The position numbers were made by a program, and so were the translations under genes. A stretch of DNA of 64,000 bases from Rhizomys pruinosus (Eukaryota > Chordata > Mammalia > Rodentia > Spalacidae). The notes below the pieces were generated by a model. It saw only the letters and a list, made by a program, of their open reading frames with translations. It had not been told where the DNA came from and made no database searches. Numbering within the stretch: the stretch's first letter is position 1; each line of letters begins with the position of its first letter. Below are positions 46,086 to 57,014 of this stretch, in pieces. The stretch covers positions 1 to 64,000 of the forward strand of contig VZQC01009964.1 in the NCBI GenBank assembly GCA_009823505.1. The letters are read 5' to 3'.

Positions 46086-46301
46086 ATTTTTTAATTTTAA
46101 TTAAAAAGTTATGTGTATAGATGTATTGTGTGACTATGTGCAAACACCCATGTTGTGCAGCACCTGGGGAGGAGAGAAGAGAGCATTGGATCCCCTGGAA
46201 CAGATGGTTGGTAGCTGTCATGTGGGTGCTAAGATTTGAACCCAGGTCTTCCGCAAAGAAAAATCAATGCTTTTAACAACAGAGCCATTTCCCTAGCCCC
46301 C
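46086..46301 (-). mobile_element. B2 SINE
   Basis: Reversed B2 with AT-rich tail and head ending ATTTCCCTAGCCCC. The target-site duplication TGGATTGCTTTTCTT (46,071-46,085) pairs with TGGATTACTTTTCTT (46,302-46,316), one mismatch. The tract lies directly against the end of the B1. Confidence 0.9.
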
Positions 46302-46380
46302 TGGATTACTTTTCTTGATCTTAGTGAATAACTGGATAACTCCAGCTTGGATTGTGCTCCTCTGGTCACTTTGGGTGTAG

Positions 46381-46400
46381 CTTTTTTTTTTTTTTTTTTA
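46381..46400. repeat. Poly-T tract
   Basis: Uninterrupted T run of about 18 bases without an adjoining SINE body. Confidence 0.85.
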
Positions 46401-46404
46401 ATCG

Positions 46405-46965
46405 ACATAGACTTCCTGTGGATATGCTTCCCCTCCCCTAGTTCCCTGTTGCGTTAGTCTGGTAGCTGAGCTTGTCTGGTTAGTGGGAAGGGGATAAATT
46501 TGGTGGTGCTTGAGATGTCCTTTCATGGTGTGGTGACCACTCTTCATCTTTGTCCAGCAAAACAAGGAGTCAGGGTGTGGGTGTTGTCTTCCAGGAGGTG
46601 ACATCACATAAGGCCCTCAGCTCTGCACACTTTCTGTTTCCCCAAAACATCTTGACTGACAGTTCAAACGTCCAGGAAGTTGGTTCTTTTTGTAAATGCT
46701 TCATAAGAATAGGAATAAGATGATACTAAGGGAGGAATGGATAAAGTCAGGGGTTTCTAAATGGGAGGGGAGAGGAAGGGTTATAGAAGGAAAGGGAGGA
46801 TGGAGGGGAAAAGCACCCCAAGAGAAGTCGGGCCACAGGAGACTGGCAGTATCAGGGAGAAATGGGGACACTTTAAGTAGAGAAGACATGGAGAAGACGT
46901 GGGGGGAATGCTGGACAGGTAAAGGGAGAGAGGAGAGATAAATAATGCCTTTCTGGGGTTAAAAA
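46405..46965. other. Unique sequence with a GA-rich patch
   Basis: 46,730-46,930 is purine-rich on the plus strand and may be an old L1 3' UTR polypurine region or simple low complexity. No exon recognised. Confidence 0.4.
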
Positions 46966-46969
46966 AACT

Positions 46970-48445
46970 GAGAGAATCATATTAGTCTAACAATCTATTG
47001 ACAAATTACACATACAATACAATACCTCTTGAGTCCATATGGAAAAATGAAGGCTGCATATAAAGAAATAGTACCAGACAGGAGAAACCTTCTTTTGAGT
47101 CATTAGCCAGCATAGTCCAAGAGACTCACCAAGCTACACAGGCTATTGCCATAGCCCTTGATTACCTCCCAGAACCTGAAGGTAAGACTCTATGCTGAAG
47201 ACAGGACATGCATCGGAGACCAGATCTTGAGCAATGGAGCTGGATCTGGCCTGGAAGCCAGACACCACTTCTGAAGGCTAGATCTTATAGCTGTGGGGAA
47301 CATTATGCAAGCCACAAAGGGAGGACATCAAATGATGGTCCAATGTCAACATCAAAACCAAATATCCACATCAATGACCAGCACACCATATGACATCAGT
47401 GTAATAGCAGCACTTCTATGTTGTGGGAAATCAATGGCTAACCAATTGGACCTAAAGCCTGCTCAGTGGAAGGAAACCTCATGTGTGGTACTGTAAACAT
47501 AGCCAGATGTACACAACTGGAGAGGTCTTAGACCTTACACAATTCCCCAAGGCTGACACATCCCTAGGCTAAGGTAACATTTTACTAACTACAAAGGACA
47601 CATCCTTATATTTACAGTCAAATATCCCAGACATCACTCAGAAAAGAAGCTTCTTTTGCACCAGATGAGAATAGCACAGAGTCTAACAACTGAATACACA
47701 CAGACATGGTCTGTGAATGGCTCATGCCTAGGTGACACATCTACAATGCAACCTCTATACATAAGCCCCAAACATCATAGAAAAAGGACCCAAGAATGTA
47801 TTAAATACCTTGTAACTCTGGTTAAGGAAGCTCCTCCATGCAACAGGAGACCAGGAACTCAAAAGGGCCTGAATTGCCAAACCAGATTAGAAGTGTACAG
47901 AGTGTGGTTCCATGGACAGGTCACCTATATTCAATTTCACCCACTCAGGGCTCAGGGAACATTGCACAAGAGGGGGCAGAAAGATTGTAAGAGCCAGGGA
48001 GGCGATGCCAGACCAAACAGAAATGAATCCTACAAGCTCCTGGGACCCTGTTCTTATGAACCTAGAGCATTGGTATCATCATGCACAAGACCCATGCAAG
48101 CTCAGCTGGACAAAACCCTGCACAGAACTGCAGAAATGGGTAGCAGAGCCCAACCTTGGCTGAGGAAATATTGGCAGCAGATGGCAGTTGGGTGAGGAAA
48201 GCCTGGCCTTCTTTAGGAAAGAGACTCTAGATAGGTTGACTAGAGTTCAGAGAATGAGTTGGCACTGAGGAGTGAGCAGGGAGAGTCATTTGGTGCAGTG
48301 GACCCTAGGAAGAATGACAGAAGGTATGATCTCTGGTAGGGGGCGTGGGAGAGTGCCAAGGGAGAAGTAAGTATAATGGAGATTAAGACTGACTGAAAAT
48401 TATGTATGAAACACATAAAAATTCAATAAAGAATTAAAAAAAGAA
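46970..48445 (+). mobile_element. LINE-1 3' UTR (Lx-like), long segment
   Basis: Old rodent L1 3' UTR: GAACCTGAAGGTAAGACTC near 47,173, 'actcagggctcagggaacat' near 47,944, 'aggaaatattggcagcagat' at 48,163 and an ACATAAAAATTCAATAAAGAATTAAAAAAAG end at about 48,445. The 179-codon frame at 47,656-48,195 lies inside this non-coding segment and should not be annotated as a gene. Confidence 0.65.
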
Positions 48446-48449
48446 TATG

Positions 48450-48975
48450 CTCTGAAGAAGCAAATGACTCCAGCAACCTCTTAAATTGTCCTTAAGATGT
48501 TGAAGGTTTCGCATGTCCGTTATGCCCTGTCTTGGGCAGGACCAGTCATCTTTCTATTTTTCCCAGGGCTTCTGACTTAAGGAATTCAGTTTTCCTTGGC
48601 AAAAAGCCACAGTGCCAGTGACCGTGTATAAGACCCACTTGCTGGAAGGCATCCGGTGTATTTGTGCCAAGGAAGAAACTTGATGCTCCCGTACCAGAGA
48701 TGCTGGCGCTCCTGTGCCAGAGATGTGATACAACTCGGAGTGAGATGTGAGGGGAACTGATTTGAATCCATCCTGAGAAGACTTACTGATGGCATGAGAA
48801 AATTAAGTCTGCACAGAAGCAAAGAGGTGCACATGTGTGTATGCTTGCATGAATGTTTGCATAGGTGCACATGTGTGTGTTATATGTGTTATACACTACA
48901 GCTTAGGTCTTTATATTTTAAGGTTATTTTGAAGATGCTTGTTCATTTCACCTTTAAAAAATAAATTTTGTTGAA
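48450..48975. other. Unique sequence, no gene seen
   Basis: No recognised repeat beyond a weak TG-rich stretch at about 48,830-48,890. No exon. Confidence 0.4.
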
Positions 48976-48991
48976 CTTCACAGCGCATTTT

Positions 48992-49254
48992 ATTTATTTA
49001 TTTATTTATTTTTTTAAATTTTATTTATTTATTTTCTATGTGTATGAATGTACTGTCTGCATGCAGGTTTGTGCACCCATGTCGTGCAATGCCATGGAGG
49101 TCAGAAGAGGGTGTGGAATTCCCCTGGAACTGGAGTTTTCCTGGAATTGGAGTTACAGATGGTTCTCAGCCGCCATGTGGGTGCTGGGGATTGAACCCGG
49201 GTCTTCTGCAAGAGCAGTCGGTGCTCTTAACAGCTAGGCTATCTCTCCAGCCCC
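48992..49254 (-). mobile_element. B2 SINE, young subfamily with internal duplication
   Basis: Reversed B2 with ATTT-rich tail and intact head ending CTCCAGCCCC. Carries the doubled block 'ggaactggagtttt/ggaattggagtt'. The flanks CACAGCGCATTTTA and CACAGCACACTTTA (48,979 and 49,255) are a diverged target-site duplication. Confidence 0.92.
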
Positions 49255-49457
49255 CACAGCACACTTTAACAAAATAAAAACCACAGCTCCTTTCTTTCCT
49301 TGCTAAAGCAAAAGACTTTCTGTGGCCATTCACGTGAGGGGGTGAAGATCCTTACCTGGGATATCGGAGGTCTTGGCCAAACTCATCCTCAAAGTCAAGT
49401 TTGGGTCTTCCTCATGAGCCAAGCCAAAGTGGGAAGTGGCGCTGTGCAAGCCCACTC

Positions 49458-49746
49458 TATTAGTTTCTTTTCTGTTGCTGTGAGGAAAATCTATGACCAA
49501 GGCAACCCCAGAGGAATTAGAGTCCAAGGGGAGGTTTGGTGGCAGAGGTGGCCTGAACCGAAAGCTGGGCAGCCATATCTCAACTCAGAGGAAGCAGAAA
49601 GAGAGAAACTGGAAACACCACAAGGCCAAGAGCTCTCAGTGCCCACCCCAGTGCCGGCTTCCTCCAGCAAAGCTGCACTTCCTCAAGTTCCACAAACAGT
49701 GCTCCCAACTGGGGCCAAATATTCAAATATTCTCATTCAAACCACC
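49458..49746 (+). repeat. Rodent ~400-bp repeat, internally deleted
   Basis: TATTAGTTTCTTTTCTGTTGCTGTG start and TATTCTCATTCAAACCACCA end; the segment after GACCAAGGCAACC that normally carries TTATAAAAG...TTTATT is missing. A 161-codon frame running in from 49,300 is chance. Confidence 0.7.
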
Positions 49747-49774
49747 ATGCCCAGGGGTAGATTCATTCGATCTT

Positions 49775-49925
49775 GTTCCACATGAGCTATGTAGTCTTCA
49801 CAGCAATCCCTGAGAGGCATGTTTGATCATGGGATGAGTAAAGATGTACGAAGGCCTTGAACCTATAGATGGAAAGTTAGCGGTGGAGCTGGGTTTTGAG
49901 CCTTTCTAGTACACCACTTTTCTCT
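49775..49925 (-). mobile_element. MIR SINE fragment
   Basis: Reversed MIR order: GTAGTCTTCACAGCAATCC, GATGAGTAAAGATG, then GTTAGCGGTGGAGCTGGGTTTTGAGCC, the reversed 'agctgggatt-gaacc' block. Confidence 0.55.
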
Positions 49926-50091
49926 CGGACTTTGGTGATTTCATTGTCTCTCTTCTATCAACCTTTGAAGTTCAGGAATATCTCATTGGAGTGACATAGC
50001 TGGTTGCCCTATGGACTGTCCTGGGCCCATCTCAGTGTTGGGATAGTTTATTGTCATGTTCATATTAAAATATAACTTATTTTGTATAAAA

Positions 50092-50288
50092 ATATTATTT
50101 TTATTTATTTATGAGGCCTGCATGTGTGTAAGTGCACCTGTGTTGTGCAATGCCCACAGAGGTCAGAAGAGGGCATCGGTTCTGGAGCTATGGACTGTTG
50201 TTAGCCATTATGTAGGTTCTGGGAATCAAACCTGGGTCCTCTGCAAGAGTAGCCAGTGCTCTTAACTACTGAGCCATCTCTCCAGGAC
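50092..50288 (-). mobile_element. B2 SINE, old
   Basis: Reversed B2: TTATTTATTTATGAGGC tail side, 'gaggtcagaagagggcatcg' at 50,160, GGGAATCAAACCTGGGTCC and CCATCTCTCCAGGAC head. Confidence 0.88.
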
Positions 50289-50591
50289 TTACCACTTTCA
50301 TCTTTGTAAAAACCCTTGTGCTATTAGCTTTTGAAAGACTTTCCCCTCTGTTTCAAGCAGGAACATGGCTTCATCTCTAATTCCTTGCATTCTCTCACAT
50401 TTCCCATCTGTTGGCACTGGCTTATTTATTCCATGACGTCCCCTCTTTGATTCAAATGCATGGCTCCTGGCCTCCCCAATGTGCTCCTTCTACCTCTCGT
50501 AGAACCACATCTCCTGCTTTCGTTGCCCTTATTTGATTGGGAACTTCTTGAAGCTTGGGACTCCATCTCAGTAATTAATTTATTCTGTCAT

Positions 50592-50946
50592 TGTCACGCG
50601 CACAGCAGTCTCGCCGGCAAGAACTTCACGCGGACAACAGGATTCTTCTGCAGCAGTATTTATTGTGCACACAGCTCTTTTGTGAGAAGGACCCCGCAAT
50701 GGAGCAAGGGTGCTGTTTATATAGCAGTCTAGAGGGTTCGTGTATGCTCTGGATTGGTGCAGTGCCCTGATGCCTCATTAGCATGTCCAAGGCGCGGGCT
50801 CAGAGAGCACGGGCTCAGAGAGCGTGGGCTCGGAGAGTAGTAGTCATGCTCAGTTTGTCCAATGCAAAGGCAACGGCGGGAAGCGGCTTGTTGTTGTTCT
50901 AGCGACTCAGGAAGTCGGCGCCATCTTAGGGCGTGGTACAGCACAC
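50592..50946 (-). mobile_element. Solo LTR of an IAP-like class II endogenous retrovirus
   Basis: On the minus strand the element opens TGTGCTGTACCACGCCC, has an AAGATGGCGCC motif (a YY1-type site common just inside rodent IAP-like LTRs), then three short GGGCTCNGAGAG-type repeats in tandem (50,793-50,838), a TATA-like CTATATAAACAGC at about 50,713-50,725, an AATAAA signal near 50,659 and a CA end near 50,592. The lack of gag, pol or env on either side shows only an LTR remains. I could not identify a clean target-site duplication, so the exact ends may be off by a few bases. Its TATA box and poly-A signal look intact and it retains many CpGs. Confidence 0.8.
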
Positions 50947-50949
50947 ATT

Positions 50950-51395
50950 GTTTGTGTGGTAGGCTGCCAACATGTCATTAACATTTTGTTCAGGTTTTAT
51001 GGATCTCATAAATCTTGTCTCTTTCCCTTAGGAGTGTGGAGCCCATTGAGAGGTAGATGTGGGAATCAAGATAGAGATAAAGCTACCATCTTGCTATTGG
51101 AAAACCCAAATGGGAGGACACAGTTTTGTGTCTATAAGAGAGTGTCCTCTCTCAAATGCTTAATTAAATAAGCCAGTGCCAAAAAAAGTCAGGCATTATA
51201 GGACTCCACTCAAAAGAGGAGTCCAAAGTAATAAATACACAGAAGCAGTGTGGAATGATGGCTGCTAGGGTGTTTGACACTTGGTAAATGACCAATCAAT
51301 GGTCACTGTAACTACTATCAGTTAATTCAGACACTCTGCCCCCAATTTCAGTTTACTACCCAGTGACCCTAGTTCATCGAGGTCCTTGGCTGAAT
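50950..51395. other. Unique sequence, no gene seen
   Basis: No exon recognised. The segment 51,170-51,395 may belong to the following L1 3' UTR. Confidence 0.4.
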
Positions 51396-51399
51396 ATGA

Positions 51400-52006
51400 T
51401 TGATGGAAACATGTAGCTTGGGCTGAACAACTTGTGCAGATTTTCAAACATGGAGAAATCAAGGTATAGTGACCAGGAAGGTTCCCCCACGCTGGCTAGT
51501 TCCCTTATTACTGAAAGGTGCTATTCAGGCTGCTGGGGGAAAAAGTCATCAACAGTCTGTGAACCCTGTGACCTATAACAACAACTGGCATGGGCAAGAT
51601 ATGTCCGTGGGTGCAGTAGTGGCATGGATGACATGGGGGTTAATCAACAGCTTACTGGTTGGATTCTGCTCCATAGGAGGGAAAACATGCCTGGTATTAT
51701 AAATGTGGCCAAGAAACCATGACTGGGCAGCTCACAGATCCCAGGGGTGAACCTACTACTATTAGTTTGCAAAATGGACATAGTATCAAACTGCCCTCTA
51801 AATTCCCATCTCTATACCCATAGATTAGTGCAGCTGTCAGACCTTATCAGAGGTTACTTTGAGCACTGGATGTCAGTTAACACAGAAACTCACAACTGGT
51901 CAAAGTGCAGAGAATCCCCAGCCACAAAGAGGACATCTATATTACACCCCATTCCTCCAAAGCTCAGGGACCATTGGTGAAGAGGAAGTGACTTATGTTA
52001 AATAGA

Positions 52007-52012
<6 letters not shown>
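51400..52012 (+). mobile_element. LINE-1 3' UTR fragment (Lx-like)
   Basis: ATAACAACAACTGGCATGGGCAAG, 'tcaaagtgcagagaatcccc' at 51,900 and 'aaagctcagggaccattggt' at 51,958 are shared with the other old L1 3' UTR copies. The copy ends at the (GA)n run. Confidence 0.6.
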
Positions 52013-52013
<1 letters not shown>

Positions 52014-52094
<81 letters not shown>

Positions 52095-52095
52095 T
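52014..52095. repeat. (GA)n microsatellite
   Basis: About 80 bp of GA repeats with one interruption near 52,079. Confidence 0.95.
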
Positions 52096-52099
52096 CAAC

Positions 52100-53695
52100 T
52101 ACACTGATTTTTGTTCTACTTCTTTGTTTTCTTGACATTTAGAATAATGGCTAGTACATATTAGGCACTCAAGAGACATTTATTGAATGTATGAGTGACC
52201 CAATGACCAGTCAGGGCATAGATTTAGATTTTAGTGTGGAGGATGATGACAACGTGGAGGGAATCTGTGTGACCCTTTTTCTTAGTGCTTCATAATAAAG
52301 GCTTTTTGTTTTCTTTAAGTGAGGAAAGGAAAAAAATCATGGCATTTTCAGAGTACTTAGTACATTGAATCTCAGTTGTGTCAACAATAGAAGAAGCCTG
52401 TCTGGGTATGAACAAAGCTCAGAGTTTCCTCGCCCACCATCTGCCTCTGCCGGCATCTTTTTGGAATGAGCACTGAGGAAGGAGATATAATGACTTTATG
52501 GGGTTTTACTTCCAGCCTCTTCAGCTCACTCTTATTCTCCTCAGAGAATGTATTCATTCTTTATTCATTCAGTAACCAGTTATGGATGCCATGGATTATG
52601 TTAATCAGTGTGCTGAGAAGTAGACAAGCGATGGATAAGATGACAGGACCCCTGATCTAGACACATAGCCAAGCTGAAAGAGGCCATGCAGAGCCACGGG
52701 GAGAAGCCTAGTATTTTGTAACGAGGTCTTATTTCTTCTTAGGGAGCAAATGGTCTTTTGGGATAGGAAAGGAATATCAAAATGGACTGATTTGGATGAA
52801 GAAGTTAAAATCCCAGGATATAGCGTGCCTGGAGATAAGAGACGTGGAGTTGGCTGGACCATGTTGCACAATAAAACAGGTCAGGAAGCTGAGTGAAGAG
52901 GGACTGCCTGGTGGGTCAAAGGCTATTTAAAATTCTGATGTGTGCTATCTACTTTTCAGGCGCTTGCTGTGTGGAACTGTCAAATTTCCGTCCATGGTCT
53001 GCCAAGGTTGCCAGGGTCTACAGGAGGTATAAGAGCCATTTTTTTTTTCCTGACAGGACCAGATTTCTCCCGTCTGTGATGGGCCCATTGCACAGGAGCC
53101 TACGCAAGCCAGTGCCCCGTTTCGTGGAGCCTCATGACCGTCTTCCCCCTCAGTGCTACTGTGTAATGCTTAAGACATGAGTTCTAGTTCCGAGAAGCAG
53201 CTTTTAACTAGATTCTCTCTGCAGGAAGCATTAGGTCTACTGCTCCTTCACACCATCTTATTGCCCCATTTACCTCAGACAAGAGGCCTTGGCCTCCCGG
53301 AACTAAGTAACCACTTACTCACGTGTGCCTCAATGCATTGGTAGATCTGTAGACCTAAGAAACATATTTCTTTACCTCAGGCTACCTTCCTTTTAGAAGG
53401 TGTGACCTGTGTCAAACACACAGACAAACAAATAAGAAATCCAACACATGTTCAAATAGTAAGGAAGACCCTACCCTGTTCAGGACTATTGCAGGGAGAA
53501 AGAGAGATCAACTGCACTCTGAAAATAGCAGGGCAGGCAGGGATTTGTGCCTAAGGAGAGGGTGGGCGGGGTGTCAGAGGATGGATGGTTACTAAGAGGA
53601 GACATCAACGGGAGTCCTACTGAATGGTTTCTTGGCAAAAGTGGACTCAGTGAGTGTGGATACAAAATCCAAGGCATACTTGAGATGAAGGTTCA
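52100..53695. other. Unique sequence with one old repeat patch
   Basis: 52,560-52,680 (CAGTAACCAGTTATGGATGCC ... GTGTGCTGAGAAG ... AGACACATAGCC) resembles a mammal-wide old repeat; a similar patch is at 60,420-60,530. No exon recognised. Frames of 88-95 codons at 52,605-53,180 show no domain. Confidence 0.4.
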
Positions 53696-53700
53696 AAAGA

Positions 53701-53932
53701 GGGGCTGGGGCTGTATAGCTCAGTTGGTAGAGTCCTTGCCTGGCATACAGAAAGCCCTGGGTTTGATCCCCGACACTGCACAAACCAGGCCTGATGGTAC
53801 ATGGTCTGTAATCCTAGCTCTGTGGAGGTGAAGGCAAGAAGATTGGAAGTTCAAGGTCATCCTTGGTTACATAGAGTGTGTATGTTTCTGGGCAGCCTGG
53901 ACTACATGAGACCTTGTCTCAAGAAAAAAATG
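53701..53932 (+). mobile_element. B4 SINE (ID-like head plus B1-like body)
   Basis: The tRNA-like head GGGGCTGGGGCTGTATAGCTCAGTTGG...GTTTGATCCCC at 53,701-53,773 is followed by a B1-like body (GGTACATGGTCTGTAATCC, 'ggcagcctggactacatgag') and an A-rich tail. The head is a SINE promoter, not a functional tRNA gene. Confidence 0.85.
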
Positions 53933-53977
53933 GTCCAGAATTTCCTGGCATTAGTTTGGTCATTAGCAAAATATTTT

Positions 53978-53978
<1 letters not shown>

Positions 53979-54021
<43 letters not shown>
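53979..54021. repeat. (CT)n microsatellite
   Basis: Pure CT run of about 42 bp, source of the Leu/Ser stretch in the long plus-strand frame at 53,801-54,334. Confidence 0.95.
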
Positions 54022-54024
<3 letters not shown>

Positions 54025-54025
<1 letters not shown>

Positions 54026-54930
54026 GTTTTTGCCTCATCTGAAACTTTTGTGAGCCTGAGTGTTCTGCTTTCCATGGTGTTTTTAGGATGCTTGTCCCTC
54101 AACACCTGGGGGACAAGGGGAGTCAGCTGTTCATTAATGTATTCGTATATTTCCTTTCTCCCTCACCTAAAAAGTCTGCTCCTTTTGAATACGATTCTAG
54201 AAGATGACATCACCGGCCATCCTCTGATTCAGCCACCCAGGAGCCTCCACGCTGCCTCCTTCTCACCCAGGAAGCTCTGTTTCAGTTGTTTTTGTGAGTC
54301 TTCGACATCATCAGTAGCTCTTCTAAAATGCTGACTGCTAGCATCCTCTTCTGTGACGCCAAATCCTCTTTTTCTTGCTTTGGAGTTTGCATTCTCACCA
54401 TTCTCTGACTGTGGAGATCTTTCAAGCCAATGATATCAGCCTCCTGGTCTCTGTCCATAGTTCCCCGGGACTAGATTTCCTTCAAACCCAGCTTAGATTC
54501 CACGGTTCCTTTTGAAAGTACTTTCTATTTTCTTCTACGTTCCCCTCCATCATCCTTGCCTGGCAATATCCAAGTTTTGGTTAAATCCAGTGCTCTCTGC
54601 TCGTGACTCTTTAGTTCACAAGTAGCTGAACTGAGCTCGAAAAGTTAGGATAAACACACCAGATGAATCTTTTAAAGTTTATAACCACATCCTCCTGAGA
54701 GAACTGCTTATTTCCATCCTTTGGCCACCCCCCCCCCATCTCCTATTGCACAGACCTCTCTCTCACACCACTTCCCCTTTACTGGGCTCCATTCCTTTGG
54801 AATCAGCGAATTTTCTTCCCTATAGAATCAGTCATGTCTATAAGAAAACACACAAGTTCTTTGTTTCATCTTTCAGAAAATTTCTTTTGATTCTTGAACA
54901 CAGTCTTCCAGGGACCATCTCTCTGTGGCC
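54025..54930. other. Unique sequence, no gene seen
   Basis: No recognised repeat or exon. Confidence 0.4.
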
Positions 54931-54934
54931 TTTC

Positions 54935-55070
54935 TAATTATGATATACATAACATAAAATGATCATTTTTAAAAAACACAGTCCAGTGGTGTTCAGTACA
55001 TTAACACTGTTATGTAACCATCACGACCGTTTGTTTCCTTTTGAAGGCAGACATTGCTGAGTTATCTTTC
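54935..55070 (-). mobile_element. Ancient LINE-1 (L1M-type) 3' fragment
   Basis: ACATAACATAAAATGATCATTTTT ... CAGTGGTGTTCAGTACATTAACACTG ... GTAACCATCACGACC is the reverse complement of a widespread old mammalian L1 3' end. Diverged and short. Confidence 0.5.
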
Positions 55071-55344
55071 CCTTTTCACATCCATTCACTCCTTGCTTTT
55101 CTGGTCATGACTTTGTCTCCACAACATCTTTTCCACATCACCTGATGCCAGTGACCACATCACTATAGCAACTTTGTTACTTAGAGGCCCATAACTGTAA
55201 CTAAACACCATTTCTTTTTCTCCTCATTTATTAGCTGTTTACCTTGTTAAATATAAGGCTCGTCTATTTTGTTTGCCCCAAGATGTGGGGCCCATGATGG
55301 GACTCACTTTATATCTGTGAGAAACAAGAACGAATTATACCTTG

Positions 55345-55440
55345 GGGTGAACTTACTCTGTAGCCCAGGCTGACCTCAAATTGGTGATCCTCCTACCCTA
55401 GCCTCCTGAGTGCTGAACGTACAGGACTGTGTCAGCAAGC
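55345..55440 (-). mobile_element. B1 SINE fragment
   Basis: Reversed B1 piece: 'cttactctgtagcccaggct' at 55,352, CCTCAAATTGGTGATCCTCC and TGAGTGCTGAACGTACAGG. Confidence 0.65.
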
Positions 55441-55494
55441 ACTGTTTTTTGATTCCTTTTATTCAATGTCTTGCTTATATTTCATCCTTTCTTT

Positions 55495-55516
55495 TTTTGT
55501 ATATGCATTTGTGTGT

Positions 55517-55569
<53 letters not shown>

Positions 55570-55770
55570 GGCACCTGGGTGGGGTGCATGTGGAGGCTTG
55601 GAGTTGGTGTTGGGTGTCTTTCTCAATTACTGTATATATCATATGTTGAGGTGGGGGTCTCTTGTTGAACATGGACCTCATTGTTTTGGCTGGCTAGCCA
55701 GTTAGCTCCAGGGATCCCATCTTTACATGTTGGGATTAAAAGCATCTGATCCATCTGCCCAGCTTTTATG
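55495..55770 (-). mobile_element. RSINE1/B4-type SINE with (GT)n
   Basis: A (GT)n run at about 55,511-55,560 followed by GGAGGCTTGGAGTTGGTGTTGG, 'ggctggctagccagttagct' at 55,689 and ACATGTTGGGATTAAAAGC, the reversed composite order. Confidence 0.65.
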
Positions 55771-55774
55771 GAGT

Positions 55775-56420
55775 TTCTGGAGAATCTTGACTTTAGTACT
55801 CCAGGCTTTCTCAAAAGATATGTGGAAATAGTCACAGAGCTGAGATTCTCTAAATTGCCATTTGGAAATTGCTTCAGCATTTATGCAAACTTGAATCATT
55901 TTTCAAATATAGGCTATGACAACTAGAAAATGTGTAAATGTATTTATCTTGACATCTGTAGTTATTTGTAATATGAAAAAAAGACAGTTGGAAATAAAAT
56001 ATTTCAAGGTTCCAGAGTTTGTTCAAGAAAGGTGTAGTGAAGAGAGCACAGGAGGCTGGTGCAGTGCTCTACGTAGCTGTGCTCCTTTTGATCTCAGCCC
56101 TTTAACTTCATCATGTCAAGGTATTTTTCCTCTGTGGGCTATTCTACCAGAGTCTCTGATGGGAGGATCTGTGAGGTCTCTTCAGTTCCAGGCAGGCTCA
56201 GGGAACCTCTGACCTTCTATCTCCATCCAAAAATTAATGGTGCAATTCTATGTCCCTGGAGCTGGAAGAATGGCCTGCTTTGACTTGAGCTGGGCTTCTT
56301 CCACAATGAGCAAGCCATTTAATGAGCAGGGAGTGAAGGGCATGGTCACAGGTGCAAGAGGGTCCAGGACATTACAAGGGAGGAGATCCATTTTGCTGAC
56401 TTCTTAGCAGGTAGTTAGGT
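55775..56420. other. Unique sequence, no gene seen
   Basis: No recognised repeat or exon; small frames on both strands only. Confidence 0.4.
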
Positions 56421-56421
56421 T

Positions 56422-57012
56422 AAATTAATCCCATTTTCCAAAATGCCCTTTTCTTGTGCATTTTTGCAGAGTGGAGAATAATTTTCCATTTTGTTTCTTG
56501 GGCATGCAGCATGGGCAGCAATGGTTCAGTTTACACCTATGAAGTTTCTCATCTAGATTCCTAAGCAGCAGAACTTGTGACCTTGGAAATGTATGAGTTA
56601 TGAGTCTCTTTAATAATAATGACAATGCTCCATTTTCTACCATCCTCAAATTCTGAATAGTTGAGACCAGCAGCTCAATTTGCTGCTGATGACTCCAAAC
56701 TTTGGCTTTAGTTTCTGCTGATGACACTTTAAGTGTTCAGATGTCAGCTCCTCTTTTCTCTGTCCCTAGAGTAGGAAGAAGTAATCTTCCCTCAATGCCT
56801 GTGCCTGGTCTCATGCTGATTTCCATGCAATTGCTGATGAGCAATGCCTTAGTTAGCTGCCAAATTGCCTTGTGGTTACGATCACTCCAATCCTGTAAAG
56901 TGTACATTGTCATCTTGTTCTTGTCCAGAAGCCATGGAGATGAGGGGGTATTTTTCTTCATGTTCCAGTGGCTGTCATCAGTCCCTGAATGCAATTCATC
57001 TACTGCAGGCAG
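56422..57012 (-). pseudogene. Possible degraded reading frame of unknown origin
   Basis: On the minus strand one frame stays open from about 57,012 down to 56,422 except for a single in-frame TGA at 56,737-56,739, giving about 195 codons in two blocks. The upstream block contains ...DDSHWNMKKNTPSSPW... and the downstream block ...IELLVSTIQNLRMVENG... followed by a Cys-rich CCPCC segment. The residue mix looks more protein-like than in the window's other frames, but I do not recognise a family, I see no splice sites, A-tail or target-site duplication, and chance remains quite possible. Confidence 0.25.
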
Positions 57013-57014
57013 AT

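Noticed and set aside
47656..48195. 179-codon plus-strand open frame
   Set aside because: Lies within an L1 3' UTR segment that shares blocks with other non-coding L1 ends in the window.
53701..53773. Possible tRNA gene
   Set aside because: The tRNA-like sequence is the head of a B4 SINE with a B1-like body and A-rich tail directly attached; the B2 heads were rejected as tRNA genes for the same reason.
53801..54334. 177-codon plus-strand open frame
   Set aside because: Starts in a B4 SINE and passes through a (CT)n run; no domain.
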